Source of the DNA: an uncultured Campylobacter sp.
Lineage (GTDB): Bacteria; Campylobacterota; Campylobacteria; Campylobacterales; Campylobacteraceae
Assembly: GCA_900772495.1 (NCBI GenBank)
Contig: CAAHEJ010000105.1
Span: 1-11,393, forward strand
Reading direction: 5' to 3'
DNA length: 11,393 nucleotides
Of the stretch, positions 1 through 7,577 are shown in pieces. The notes under the pieces are model-generated. The model saw only the letters and a program-made list of their open reading frames with translations. It searched no databases and was not told the DNA's origin. The translations under genes and the position numbers were made by a program. Within the stretch, counting starts at the first letter, position 1; every line of letters starts with the position of its first letter.

Positions 1-1
1 C

Positions 2-657
2 CTTGATGGAGGGCGCAAGGACTTTGAATTTAAAAATGCGAAAATCACCCTAGCGCAATTTAACCCCAAAACCACGCGTTTGGTGTTAAATTCAGAAAAA
101 GAGTTGGACTATAAACTTGAATTTGAAGACAAAAATTTCGTGCTTAAATTCAAAGAAAAAACGCCCACCAAAAGCCCAAATTCAAGCCCACAAAAGCAAA
201 CCCAACAAAATGTAGCTCCCAAAAAGCCAGCCCAAAACGCTACAAATTCAGCCAAAAACGCCCCAAAAGAAACCCTTTACATACTCCAAAGTTTTAAAAA
301 CACCGATGGCATAAGGCTTGCGTTAAGCGATGAGCTTGACACAGACGAAATCAAGCAGTTTTCGATGAAAGAAAAGGGCATAAACCGCATAGTTTTGAAC
401 TTTGAAGCGGCTTTGGACGGCGGGCGCAAAAGCTACACCTTTGGTAAGGACAGCATTATCATCACTCAGTATTCGCCAAAAGTCGTGCGCGTGGTGTTTA
501 GCTCAAATTCAAAGTTTGAAGTCAGCAAAGAAAGCGAGGGCAAGAGCTTGTTTTTGAGCTTTGACAAGGACGAAACCGCCACAAACGCCCAAAAAAGCGC
601 GAAAAATTCAAGCAAAACTAAACCAAACCCCACAAATTCAGCCAAAAGCACACCAAA
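2..657 (+). repeat. Duplicated AMIN domain plus linker module inside amiA
   Basis: Two copies of an AMIN-like segment align without trouble. Copy 1 begins LDGGRKDFEF at residue 1 and copy 2 begins LDGGRKSYTF at residue 138. Each continues through an I-T/I-x-Q-[FY]-x-P-K sequence and ends in a hydrophobic strand (VLKF, LFLSF). Each is followed by a Lys/Asn/Ser/Pro linker containing TNSAK. The two TNSAK sites share the identical 16 bases acaaattcagccaaaa at 242-257 and 632-647, 390 bases (130 codons) apart. The domains themselves have diverged at the DNA level, so the duplication is old, while the linker words are still identical. Copy 1 starts outside the window, so its full size is unknown. 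AMIN domains generally direct amidases to peptidoglycan at particular sites in the cell. Confidence 0.7.
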
Positions 658-1363
658 AAAGCTCAACACCAAAAACAAAGTCATCGTCATAGACGCAGGA
701 CACGGCGGCAAGGACGGCGGAGCGATAGGCTATGATGGCAAGTTGCTTGAAAAGGACATTGTGCTAAGCATAGCCCTTAAAACAGGCGATGAGCTACGCA
801 AAATGGGCTATCAAGTCTTTTACACCCGCACCAAAGACCGCTATATCAACCTACGCGACAGGACAAAGCTCGCCAACGACAAAAGAGCCAACCTTTTCAT
901 CTCCATACACGCAAACGCCGCTTTTAACAAAAGCAAGGCAAAGACTATGCAGGGCGTTGAAACCTTTTTTTTAAGCCCCGCGCGAAGTGAGCGCAGCAAA
1001 GAAGTAGCCGCACTTGAAAACAAGGCGGATTTTGAAGAAGCGAATTTCTTTTTGAAACAAAACTTTTTAAGCGCTTTAAGCCGTGAAAAAATCATCGCTT
1101 CAAACCGCCTTGCCATAGACATTCAAAAAAACATTTTAAATTCCGTGCGTAAAAAATACAAAGTCGTTGATGGAGCGGTGCGCGAAGCGCCTTTTTGGGT
1201 GCTTGTGGGCGCGCAGGATATGCCAGCCGTGCTGATAGAAGTGGGCTATATCTCGCACAATGACGAGGGCAAAAGGCTTTCAAGCAAGCTTTATCAAGAG
1301 CTTTTGGCAAAGGGCATTGCCTTGGGCGTGCAAAATTATTTCCGCAACAACGCCGATGAATAA
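2..1363 (+). CDS. amiA: N-acetylmuramoyl-L-alanine amidase (Amidase_3 family), 5' end missing
   Basis: Zinc amidase that cuts the bond between N-acetylmuramic acid and L-Ala of the peptide stem in the periplasm, for cell separation and wall shaping. The frame is open to the left edge, so the start and signal peptide lie outside; 453 codons are visible. Residues 1-53 are the end of one AMIN-like domain. A Lys/Pro/Asn/Ser linker follows (about 54-90), then a second AMIN-like domain (about 91-188) and a similar linker (189-225). The catalytic domain runs from 227 to the end. Visible zinc and catalytic residues are His234 (IDAGHGG), Glu250 (LLEKDI), His303 (SIHANA) and Glu413 (LIEVGYIS). About 110 residues separate His303 and Glu413, including a charged helical stretch; in AmiB/AmiC-type enzymes this region carries a regulatory helix, so similar control is possible (inference). 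A TTG at 80 is not the start, because the AMIN sequence continues upstream of it. The 3' end overlaps mnmC by 8 bases. Confidence 0.93.
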   Translation, partial: LDGGRKDFEFKNAKITLAQFNPKTTRLVLNSEKELDYKLEFEDKNFVLKFKEKTPTKSPNSSPQKQTQQNVAPKKPAQNATNSAKNAPKETLYILQSFKNTDGIRLALSDELDTDEIKQFSMKEKGINRIVLNFEAALDGGRKSYTFGKDSIIITQYSPKVVRVVFSSNSKFEVSKESEGKSLFLSFDKDETATNAQKSAKNSSKTKPNPTNSAKSTPKKLNTKNKVIVIDAGHGGKDGGAIGYDGKLLEKDIVLSIALKTGDELRKMGYQVFYTRTKDRYINLRDRTKLANDKRANLFISIHANAAFNKSKAKTMQGVETFFLSPARSERSKEVAALENKADFEEANFFLKQNFLSALSREKIIASNRLAIDIQKNILNSVRKKYKVVDGAVREAPFWVLVGAQDMPAVLIEVGYISHNDEGKRLSSKLYQELLAKGIALGVQNYFRNNADE

Positions 1364-3203
1364 AGCAAAGCTCATCTACAAAGACAAAAGCATTTATTCG
1401 CTTGATTTTAAAGACATTTATTTTGACAGCTCGCAAGGCATTGAAGAAAGCCGCTTTGTGTATAGCGAGGCTTTTGAATTTAAGGCACAAAACAGCTTTA
1501 TCATCGCTGAACTTGGCTTTGGCATAGGCTTAAATTTCTTTCTCAGCTTAAAGCGTTTTTTAAAGGCTAAAACCCGCCCCAAAAGGCTATTTTATGTGAG
1601 TTTGGAGGGCTTTTACATAGAAAAAGAGCATTTGCGCGAAATTTATCAAAAACTTGGCTTTTATGATGAATTTAAAGAGCTTTTAGAGCCTTTTTTAAGC
1701 GCGTATCCTAAATGCAAGGACGGAATTTACCGCTTTTATTTTGAAAATGCCTTTTTAGACCTTGTTTTTGGCGAAGCAAGTGCGAGCTTAAAAGAGCTTG
1801 ATTTTAAGGCTGATGTGTGGTTTTTAGACGGCTTTAACCCAAGGCAAAATCCCCAAATGTTTGACGAAAGCACCATAAAAGAAGTCGCAAGGCTTTGCAA
1901 AAAAGGCGCTAGCGTTCATACCTTTTGCGCCACAGGTTCGCTTGCAAGGGCTTTGAAAGCAAATGGCTTTGCGGTGCAAAAAATTAAAGGCTTTAAAAAA
2001 CGCGAGATGATAAGGGCGCATTTGCAAGATGAGCTTAAATTTAAAGACACTCAGGCTTATTTTGAGCGCGTTTTTAGCCCGCCTAAAAACGACAAAATCG
2101 CCATCATCGGCTCTGGTATCGCCGCAGCTAGCCTAGCTTATGAGCTTTCTTTGCGAGGCTTTGAGGTAAGCGTGTTTGAAAAAAATTCAGCACTTGGAAT
2201 GGGCGCAAGCGGCAATGAAAGCGGAATTTTAAGCTCACTCATCTTAAAAAAAGGCGTTTTGCTTGGGGAATTGAGCGAATTTGCCTTTTATGAGGCAAGC
2301 CGCTTTTACCGACAAATTTTAGCCCTTACGCCAAATGCAGCGGTGGAAATAGCACACAACGAGCCGATGAAAGCCCGTTTTACCACGCAAAAAGACAATC
2401 CTTTATTTTTCATTAGCAAAAATAGGGCGTTTTTAGAAGATGCGATGAGCATAAAGCCCAAAGAAATAGTGGCTACACTTTTTAAAAAGGCAAAGGCAAG
2501 GCTTTATTTTTCGTATGAATTTGTGAATTTTAGCTATGAAAATGGCGAATTTTGCCTAAAATTCAAGGACAAAGCTCCAAAAAATGGCTTTGGCACGCTC
2601 ATTTATGCTATGGGAGCAGCTTGCAAGGACTTTTTAAACTTTGAAATGATGAATTTAAGCGCAGTTCGCGGACAGGTAACACACTTAAAGCCCTTTTTAC
2701 AAACGCCCTTTGCGCTCTCATCAAAGGGCTATATCTGCCCGCCCTTAATGGATTTACAAGTCATCGGTGCGAGTTTTGACAGGCTTGATAAAGACACAAA
2801 GGCGCACGCAAAAGATGATGAGAACAACATTGAAAGCATAAAAGAGTTTTTAAAAGGGGACGAAAAGCTTGAAATCATCGGCTCAAAGGTTGGTTTTCGT
2901 TCGTATTCAAGCGACAGATTTATGATTGTAGGGGCTTTTTATGATGAAAAATTCTACAAAAATGCCTATAAAAGCCTATTTTGGAGCAAAAACAAACCCC
3001 AAGTGTCGCCCAAAAACGAACCACACCTTTTTTTAAGCAGCGCGCACGGCTCACGCGGCTTTGCCACAGCACTCATCGCGGCAAGGTATCTGTGCGCTTT
3101 GCTTTGCGATGAGCCGCTTTTTATCCCCAAAAAATTTATCCCAGCCATTCACCCCGCCCGCTTTTTGATAAGGGCGTTAAAAAAGGGGCTTGGCGAAAAA
3201 TAA
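1356..3203 (+). CDS. mnmC: Bifunctional tRNA mnm5s2U biosynthesis protein MnmC
   Basis: Cytoplasmic tRNA-modifying enzyme of 615 residues, a usual length for the fused form. The C-terminal FAD-dependent oxidoreductase removes the carboxymethyl group of cmnm5(s2)U34. The N-terminal SAM-dependent methyltransferase then methylates nm5(s2)U to mnm5(s2)U. The methyltransferase domain (about 1-240) has the SAM loop AELGFGIGLNF (51-61) and the motif WFLDGFNPRQNPQMF (155-169). The oxidase domain has the FAD fold IAIIGSGIAAASLAYEL (248-264) and GASGNESG (283-290). Near the C terminus are RGQVTHL, GFRSYSSDRFMIVGA, HGSRGFATA and the typical HPARFLIRALKKG end. I chose the ATG at 1356 because the family N terminus begins there; the frame is open further upstream to 1260 only because it runs over the end of amiA. 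No good Shine-Dalgarno precedes the ATG, so translation is probably coupled to amiA. I recall amiA and mnmC as neighbours in C. jejuni too. Confidence 0.95.
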   Translation: MNKAKLIYKDKSIYSLDFKDIYFDSSQGIEESRFVYSEAFEFKAQNSFIIAELGFGIGLNFFLSLKRFLKAKTRPKRLFYVSLEGFYIEKEHLREIYQKLGFYDEFKELLEPFLSAYPKCKDGIYRFYFENAFLDLVFGEASASLKELDFKADVWFLDGFNPRQNPQMFDESTIKEVARLCKKGASVHTFCATGSLARALKANGFAVQKIKGFKKREMIRAHLQDELKFKDTQAYFERVFSPPKNDKIAIIGSGIAAASLAYELSLRGFEVSVFEKNSALGMGASGNESGILSSLILKKGVLLGELSEFAFYEASRFYRQILALTPNAAVEIAHNEPMKARFTTQKDNPLFFISKNRAFLEDAMSIKPKEIVATLFKKAKARLYFSYEFVNFSYENGEFCLKFKDKAPKNGFGTLIYAMGAACKDFLNFEMMNLSAVRGQVTHLKPFLQTPFALSSKGYICPPLMDLQVIGASFDRLDKDTKAHAKDDENNIESIKEFLKGDEKLEIIGSKVGFRSYSSDRFMIVGAFYDEKFYKNAYKSLFWSKNKPQVSPKNEPHLFLSSAHGSRGFATALIAARYLCALLCDEPLFIPKKFIPAIHPARFLIRALKKGLGEK

Positions 3204-3283
3204 ATTTTTACTCTTAAAAAATTTAGAGAAAAATAAATTTACCCTTTAAAAAAGGCTGAGTAAAATCAATTTTACTCTTTTTT
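3195..3283. repeat. Imperfect ~33-base repeats at the mnmC/fabI convergence
   Basis: The last codons of mnmC and the following 68-base gap carry the 13-mer gaaaaataaattt at 3195-3207 and again at 3228-3240, exactly 33 bases apart. Each copy leads into an actctt or accctt word. A third, weaker match (taaaatcaattttactctt) starts near 3261 and falls in the terminator hairpin. This is AT-rich simple sequence, so some of the likeness may be compositional. Apart from this and the terminator I see nothing in the gap. Confidence 0.4.
3258..3283 (+). terminator. Rho-independent terminator after mnmC, overlapping the fabI stop
   Basis: A perfect 8-base inverted repeat, gagtaaaa and ttttactc, with a tcaa loop (3266-3269), is followed at once by six T (3278-3283). 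It fits an intrinsic terminator for amiA-mnmC on the plus strand. The right arm covers the fabI stop codon (3272-3274). On the minus strand the same hairpin is followed after four bases by another six-T run (plus-strand AAAAAA at 3248-3253), so it may also end the gapA-fabI transcript. The stem is AT-rich and hence weak, typical for this group. Confidence 0.7.
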
Positions 3284-4093
3284 GTCCCAGCAAAGAACGG
3301 TTTTGCCCTCATCATCTGTGGTTACATCGCCCATAGCCATTATATTAAAGCCCGCATCGACATAGTGAATCTCGCCTGTTACACCGTTTGCAAGCTCACT
3401 TAACAGATACATAGCCGAATTTCCCACATCATCAATGCTGACATTTCGTTTGAGTGGCGAATTCAGCTCGTTGTAGCGCAAAATCATCTTAAAATCCCCT
3501 ATCCCGCTCGCTGCAAGAGTTTTGATAGGTCCTGCTGATATGGCATTTATGCGAATTCCACGCAAGCCCAAATCCCGCGCAAGATAACGCACACTGCTTT
3601 CAAGCGCAGCCTTTGCCACGCCCATTACATTGTAATGTGGCACGAATTTCACGCCGCCAAGATAGCTTAAAGTAAGGATAGAACCGCCCTCTTTCATCAC
3701 GCCCAGCACAGCGCGCGTAAGCGCTAACAGCGAATAAACAGAAGTTTGCATAGCGACATTAAAGGCATCTTTGCTTGTTTCAACGAATTCGCCATCAAGT
3801 GCTTCTTTTGGAGCGTAAGCCACAGCGTGCAGCACAAAGTCAAGCTCGCCAAAGTCCGCTTTGAGCTTGTCTGTGAGCGCATTTAAATGCGCCTCGTTAT
3901 TGACATCAAGTTCATAGACAAATTTTGAGCCAAATTCCTGCGCGATAGGCTCAACGCGCTTTTGTAAAGCCTCGTTTAAGTAAGTAAAGGCAAGCTGTGC
4001 GCCCTGTGCGTGGCAGGCTTTTGCTATGCCATACGCGATTGATTTGTTGTTTGCAACCCCTACGATGAGTCCTTTTTTGCCTTGCATTAACAT
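3272..4093 (-). CDS. fabI: Enoyl-[acyl-carrier-protein] reductase FabI
   Basis: NADH-dependent short-chain dehydrogenase-like enzyme that reduces enoyl-ACP in the last step of each round of type II fatty-acid elongation, in the cytoplasm. The 273 residues match the family length. Visible motifs are the nucleotide-binding start GLIVGVANNKSIAYGIA (8-24), the FabI catalytic Tyr154-x6-Lys161 in YNVMGVAK with Tyr144 in LSYLGG, and SAGPIKTLAASGI (186-198). Residue 92, in VAYAP, is Ala where E. coli FabI has Gly93, a triclosan-resistance position. I recall Ala there in H. pylori FabI as well, so it is probably lineage-typical. The ATG at 4093 has AAAGGA six bases upstream (plus-strand 4100-4105), inside the last codons of tpiA. 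The internal ATG two codons later is a possible alternative. It is the last gene of the gapA-pgk-tpiA-fabI operon, three bases after tpiA. Confidence 0.96.
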   Translation of the reverse strand: MLMQGKKGLIVGVANNKSIAYGIAKACHAQGAQLAFTYLNEALQKRVEPIAQEFGSKFVYELDVNNEAHLNALTDKLKADFGELDFVLHAVAYAPKEALDGEFVETSKDAFNVAMQTSVYSLLALTRAVLGVMKEGGSILTLSYLGGVKFVPHYNVMGVAKAALESSVRYLARDLGLRGIRINAISAGPIKTLAASGIGDFKMILRYNELNSPLKRNVSIDDVGNSAMYLLSELANGVTGEIHYVDAGFNIMAMGDVTTDDEGKTVLCWDKKE

Positions 4094-4096
4094 TTT

Positions 4097-4780
4097 TTAT
4101 CCTTTGATGAGTTTGATGAAATTGCTTGCTTTAAGTGCGGCTGAGCCGATGAGAACGCCACTGCAATGCTGTAAAGCTAAAATTTCTTTGATATTGCTTT
4201 CATTGACACTGCCCCCATAAAGCAGCTTTGCGCTCGTTTTTTCGCGCAAAAAGGCTAGAATTTCGCCTATGTCTTTTAAATTTGCGCTCACTCCCGTGCC
4301 GATGGAGTAGATAGGCTCGTAAGCGATGATGAGTTTATCATACTTTAAATCCACGCTTTCAAGCTGTGCGCTTAAAAATGCCTTTGTCTTGCCCTCACTT
4401 TTGATTTTCGCATCCTCGCCCACGCAAAAGATGATTTGATAGCCTTGCGCTTTGGCGAAGTCAAATTTAGCCTTGATGAGCTTTTCGCTTTCAGCAAGCA
4501 AAACTCGCCGCTCTGAATGTCCGATTAAAACGCACTCAATGCCAAATTCGTCTAAATGCTCTTTGCCGATTTCGCCTGTGAATGCGCCGTTTATGCAAGG
4601 GTAGAAATTCTGCGCGCCTTGTGTGAAATTTAACGCCTTTGAAACAAAGGCGACACTTGGGGGGAAAACGATGATTTCATCGCTATTTGCGTGCGTTTTT
4701 AAAAAGGCATTTAGCTCATCAGCATAGCTTGCAAAACTTGCTTTGTTGTGGTTGCACTTTAAATTTGCCGCGTAAATCAT
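4097..4780 (-). CDS. tpiA: Triose-phosphate isomerase
   Basis: Interconverts dihydroxyacetone phosphate and glyceraldehyde 3-phosphate in the cytoplasm. The 227 residues are shorter than the common ~250, as I expect for Campylobacter and Helicobacter. Catalytic residues are present: Asn6 and Lys8 (ANLKCN), His88 in LIGHSERR and Glu155 in AYEPIYSIGTG. Phosphate-binding segments GGSVN (189-193) and GVLIGSAAL (208-216) are intact. The Gln-Asn part (GAQNFYPCINGAFTGE) is recognisable but departs from the common AQN-x-x-x-x-x-x-GA wording. The ATG at 4780 overlaps the pgk stop as ATGA (4777-4780), with AAAGGA six bases upstream inside pgk. This points to coupled translation. Confidence 0.96.
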   Translation of the reverse strand: MIYAANLKCNHNKASFASYADELNAFLKTHANSDEIIVFPPSVAFVSKALNFTQGAQNFYPCINGAFTGEIGKEHLDEFGIECVLIGHSERRVLLAESEKLIKAKFDFAKAQGYQIIFCVGEDAKIKSEGKTKAFLSAQLESVDLKYDKLIIAYEPIYSIGTGVSANLKDIGEILAFLREKTSAKLLYGGSVNESNIKEILALQHCSGVLIGSAALKASNFIKLIKG

Positions 4781-5979
4781 TCATTGTCCTTTACTCGCAA
4801 GGGTTTTACGCCGGGCAGTTCTTTGCCCTCGATAAGCTCCAAGCTCGCCCCGCCACCCGTTGAGATAAAAGTCATCTCATCAGCATCATCAGCACGCGCG
4901 ACAACATCGGCTGTGTCGCCTCCGCCGATAACCGTGGTAGCGTGGCTTTCGCTGATATAATGGCTCATTTTTAGGCTGCCCTTGCTGAATTTGTCGATTT
5001 CAAACACGCCCATAGGTCCGTTCCACCAAATCGTTTGCGCATCGGCAATAGCTTCTTTGAAAAGCCTTGTTGTCGCAGGTCCTATGTCAAGCCCCATCCA
5101 GCCGCTTGGGATTTCTTGGCAAGGCACGAATTTCATCTCCGCATCTTGTGAGCAAGCTTGGGCGGCTACGACATCGACAGGCAGGTAAATTTTCACGCCT
5201 AAATTCTTGCCTTTGATGAGAATTTTACTCGCCTCTTCGATAAGCTCGTCCTCTAAAAGAGAGTTGCCTATGTCAAAGCCTAGTGCTTTGAGAAAGGTAA
5301 AAGCCATACCGCCGCCGATGATGAGTTTATCGACTTTTGGGAGTAAATTCGTAAGGGCTTGCAGCTTGCCGCTTACTTTTGAGCCGCCGACAACAGCGAC
5401 AAAAGGACGAGCGGGCTTTTTGATGAGATTTTCAGCAAAGGCGATTTCTTTTAAGAGCAAAAAGCCAGCCCCGCGGTGATTTTCATCAAAAAATTTAGTG
5501 ATAGCCTCCACACTAGAATGCGCCCTGTGGCACACGCCAAAGGCATCGTTGATATAAATTTGCGCCATATTTGCTAAATTTTGGGCTAAATTTTCATCGT
5601 TTTTCGTTTCGCCCTTTTCAAAGCGTAAATTTTCAAGCATTAAAATCTCGCCAGCCTTTAAATTTGCGGCTTTTTTTTGCGCGTCCTCGCCTATTATGTC
5701 TTTGGATAGGGCGATTTCTTTGTGAAGTAAGCGCGAAAGCCTTTTAGCTATGGGTTCGAGTGAGTATTTAGCGTTGATTTCTTTTGGGCGTCCTAAATGA
5801 GAAGCCAAAATCACGCTGCAACCATTATCTAAACAATACCTTATCGTAGGGATAGCCGAGCGAATGCGCCTGTCATCGGTTATGTTTAAAAACTCATCTT
5901 GCGGGACATTGAAATCACAGCGGATAAACACCTTTTTGTCCGCTAAATTTAAATCCTTTATCGAAATAATATCACTCAT
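4777..5979 (-). CDS. pgk: Phosphoglycerate kinase
   Basis: Reversible transfer of phosphate between 1,3-bisphosphoglycerate and ADP, cytoplasmic, in glycolysis and gluconeogenesis. The 400 residues are a normal bacterial length. Motifs in order: RCDFNVP (20-26), HLGRP (61-65), GGSKVSGK (198-205), WNGPMGVFE (319-327), GGGDT (352-356) and STGGGASLELIEGK (373-386). The frame is open 16 codons upstream to 6027, but that stretch lies within the end of gapA and does not look like Pgk. The ATG at 5979 begins MSDIISIKD, the Campylobacter N terminus as I remember it. This start overlaps the gapA stop as ATGA (5976-5979). C. jejuni lacks phosphofructokinase, so these steps probably serve mainly gluconeogenesis here too (inference). 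Confidence 0.97.
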   Translation of the reverse strand: MSDIISIKDLNLADKKVFIRCDFNVPQDEFLNITDDRRIRSAIPTIRYCLDNGCSVILASHLGRPKEINAKYSLEPIAKRLSRLLHKEIALSKDIIGEDAQKKAANLKAGEILMLENLRFEKGETKNDENLAQNLANMAQIYINDAFGVCHRAHSSVEAITKFFDENHRGAGFLLLKEIAFAENLIKKPARPFVAVVGGSKVSGKLQALTNLLPKVDKLIIGGGMAFTFLKALGFDIGNSLLEDELIEEASKILIKGKNLGVKIYLPVDVVAAQACSQDAEMKFVPCQEIPSGWMGLDIGPATTRLFKEAIADAQTIWWNGPMGVFEIDKFSKGSLKMSHYISESHATTVIGGGDTADVVARADDADEMTFISTGGGASLELIEGKELPGVKPLRVKDNE

Positions 5980-6965
5980 CGCATCACCCACACAGCCATA
6001 TCTACAAGGCGAGACGAGTAGCCCCACTCATTGTCATACCAAGCGATGACTTTAACAAAATCATCGCAAATCACTTGTGTTAAATCACTCGCCACAACCG
6101 CTCCATAAGAAGAGCCGATGAAATCAGAGCTCACGCGCTCATCATCATCAACCATCAAAAGCCCTTTTAAATTTGAATTTGCAGCTTTTCTAAACGCTTC
6201 ATTTAGCTCATCTTTGCTTGTTTTTTTGCCAAGCTGTGCCGTTAAATCAACACTTGATACATCAATCACAGGCACGCGCATACTCTGTCCGTGCAATTTG
6301 CCGTCAAGCTCTGGCATAACAAGTTTCATCGCCTTTGCCGCGCCTGTTGAGGTGGGGATTATGTTTTGTGCGGCTGCGCGTGAGCGCCTTTTGTCGCGCG
6401 CTTTTGCATCGATGAGACTTTGCCCGTTTGTGTAGGCGTGAATGGTGCTCATTAAGCCTTTTTGTATGCCAAAATTATCCTGCAACACGCGACAAACAGG
6501 ACCCAAGCAGTTTGTCGTGCAGCTTGCATTTGAGATGATAGGCTCGCCATCATACAAGTGTGCATTGACACCCAGCACAAAAGTAGGCGTGCTATCCTTT
6601 GCGGGAGCGGACATAATGACTTTTTTAATGCCCTTGTCGATGAATTTTTGGCACTTTTCCATAGTTAAATGTGCGCCCGTGCATTCTAGCACCACATCAG
6701 CCCCACACTCAGCAAAGTCTAAATCGCTTATTTCACGGCTTTTAAAGACCTTGATTTTCTTGCCGTTGATGAGTAAATCATCACCTGCCACACTCACTTG
6801 CCCAGCAAAAGCCCTATGCACGCTATCATACTCAAACAAATAGCGCGTAAGCTCTATGTCTGTGGTGTCATTTATCGCCACTAGCTCGACATCACTTCGA
6901 GCTAAAATGATACGAGCCACGCACCTACCGATACGCCCAAAGCCATTTATCGCAATTTTTGTCAT
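5976..6965 (-). CDS. gapA: Glyceraldehyde-3-phosphate dehydrogenase, type I
   Basis: Interconverts glyceraldehyde 3-phosphate and 1,3-bisphosphoglycerate in the cytoplasm. It has 329 residues and looks complete. The Rossmann start is INGFGRIGR (6-14). Asp33 in AINDTTD fits NAD(H) preference. The catalytic Cys149 lies in SNASCTTNCLGP and His176 in STIHAYT. The substrate-binding segment RRSRAAAQNIIPTSTGAAKA starts at 193, and WYDNEWGYS lies near the C terminus. The ATG at 6965 has AAAGGAAG eight bases upstream (plus-strand 6974-6981), a strong ribosome site. It is the first gene of the gapA-pgk-tpiA-fabI operon and is divergent from nadD. Confidence 0.97.
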   Translation of the reverse strand: MTKIAINGFGRIGRCVARIILARSDVELVAINDTTDIELTRYLFEYDSVHRAFAGQVSVAGDDLLINGKKIKVFKSREISDLDFAECGADVVLECTGAHLTMEKCQKFIDKGIKKVIMSAPAKDSTPTFVLGVNAHLYDGEPIISNASCTTNCLGPVCRVLQDNFGIQKGLMSTIHAYTNGQSLIDAKARDKRRSRAAAQNIIPTSTGAAKAMKLVMPELDGKLHGQSMRVPVIDVSSVDLTAQLGKKTSKDELNEAFRKAANSNLKGLLMVDDDERVSSDFIGSSYGAVVASDLTQVICDDFVKVIAWYDNEWGYSSRLVDMAVWVMR

Positions 6966-6990
6966 TGATTTAACTTCCTTTAAATTTTAA

Positions 6991-6999
6991 TGCTAGAAT
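6991..6999 (+). promoter_or_regulatory. Candidate extended -10 promoter for nadD-rsfS
   Basis: The bases tgcTAGAAT form a TGn extended -10 with five of six matches to TATAAT, in a strand change with no gene upstream. Campylobacter vegetative promoters commonly rely on an extended -10 and lack a clear -35. Transcription would start near 7006, about 20 bases before the nadD ATG. The element overlaps the candidate gapA -10 on the other strand. Confidence 0.45.
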
Positions 7000-7003
7000 T
7001 TTA
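6998..7003 (-). promoter_or_regulatory. Candidate -10 promoter for the gapA operon
   Basis: Read on the minus strand, TAAAAT follows eight T and one G (plus-strand A run at 7005-7012). This suits the T-rich upstream tracts of Campylobacter vegetative promoters. Transcription would start near 6991, giving a leader of about 25 bases that contains the strong gapA ribosome site. There is no TGn extension. It shares bases 6998-6999 with the candidate nadD -10. Confidence 0.4.
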
Positions 7004-7025
7004 CAAAAAAAAGGTTAAATTTTTG

Positions 7026-7577
7026 ATGAAAATCGCACTTTTTGGCGGAAGTTTTGACCCGCCGCATTTAGGACACGCTAGCGTTGTAGAAAATGCCCTA
7101 AAAAGCCTAGATATAGACAAACTCATCATTATGCCTACCTTTATAAACCCCTTTAAATCGGATGTTTTTGCCGATGAAAAACGCCGCTTTGCTTGGGCGA
7201 AAAAGGTTTGGGGAGATTTAGAGCGGGTAGAACTTTGTGATTTTGAGATAAGGCAAAATCGCCCTGTGCCGAGCATTGAAAGCGTTTTATATCTGCAAAA
7301 GCTCTATAATCCAAGCAAATTTTATCTCATCATCGGGGCTGACCACTTGCAAAGCCTTGAAAAATGGCACGAATTTGAAAGGCTGAATTTGCTTGTGGAA
7401 TTTGTCATCGCCAAAAGAGGTAATATAGCCGTGCCACCAAATTTCAAGCAGCTCAACACACAAATTGACATTTCATCATCATTCATAAGGGCGAATTTAA
7501 GCGTGAGCGACATTTGCCCGCAGATTGCTGACGAGGCAAGGCACTATTATGCGAATTTAAGCAAGGAAACAAAATGA
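7026..7577 (+). CDS. nadD: Nicotinate-nucleotide adenylyltransferase
   Basis: Transfers AMP from ATP to nicotinate mononucleotide, giving deamido-NAD in NAD synthesis (cytoplasm). At 183 residues it is a usual size. The nucleotidyltransferase start is LFGGSFDPPHLGH (5-17) with the HxGH motif at 14-17. The second signature SSFIR is at 151-155, and GADHL lies at 104-108. I place the start at 7026 (MKIALFGGSF). The frame is open to an ATG at 6990, but that ATG lies in the candidate -10 and the 12 extra codons (FYKKK and so on) are not family-like. The ribosome site AAAAGG (7009-7014) is 11 bases from the ATG, rather far, so initiation may be modest. It overlaps rsfS as ATGA. Confidence 0.95.
   Translation: MKIALFGGSFDPPHLGHASVVENALKSLDIDKLIIMPTFINPFKSDVFADEKRRFAWAKKVWGDLERVELCDFEIRQNRPVPSIESVLYLQKLYNPSKFYLIIGADHLQSLEKWHEFERLNLLVEFVIAKRGNIAVPPNFKQLNTQIDISSSFIRANLSVSDICPQIADEARHYYANLSKETK

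Noticed and set aside
965..972. Eight-T tract in amiA and eight-A tract at 7005-7012 as phase-variation sites
   Set aside because: Campylobacter phase variation chiefly uses G/C tracts of eight or more. A/T runs of this length are common in this composition, and the amiA frame is intact.
1260..1355. Longer mnmC start at 1260
   Set aside because: The 32 extra codons lie within the amidase domain of amiA and do not resemble MnmC; the ATG at 1356 gives the expected N terminus.
466..1490. Long antisense open frames over amiA, and similar ones over mnmC, pgk, gapA and ccoI
   Set aside because: They are shadows of well-recognised genes, with biased composition, no family signatures and no good ribosome sites.
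5979..6027. Longer pgk start at 6027
   Set aside because: The 16 extra codons are a shifted reading of the gapA end; Pgk homology starts at MSDIISIKD, with an ATGA overlap to gapA.
6990..7025. Longer nadD start at 6990
   Set aside because: The ATG falls in the candidate -10 element and the added residues precede the usual MKIALFGGSF start.
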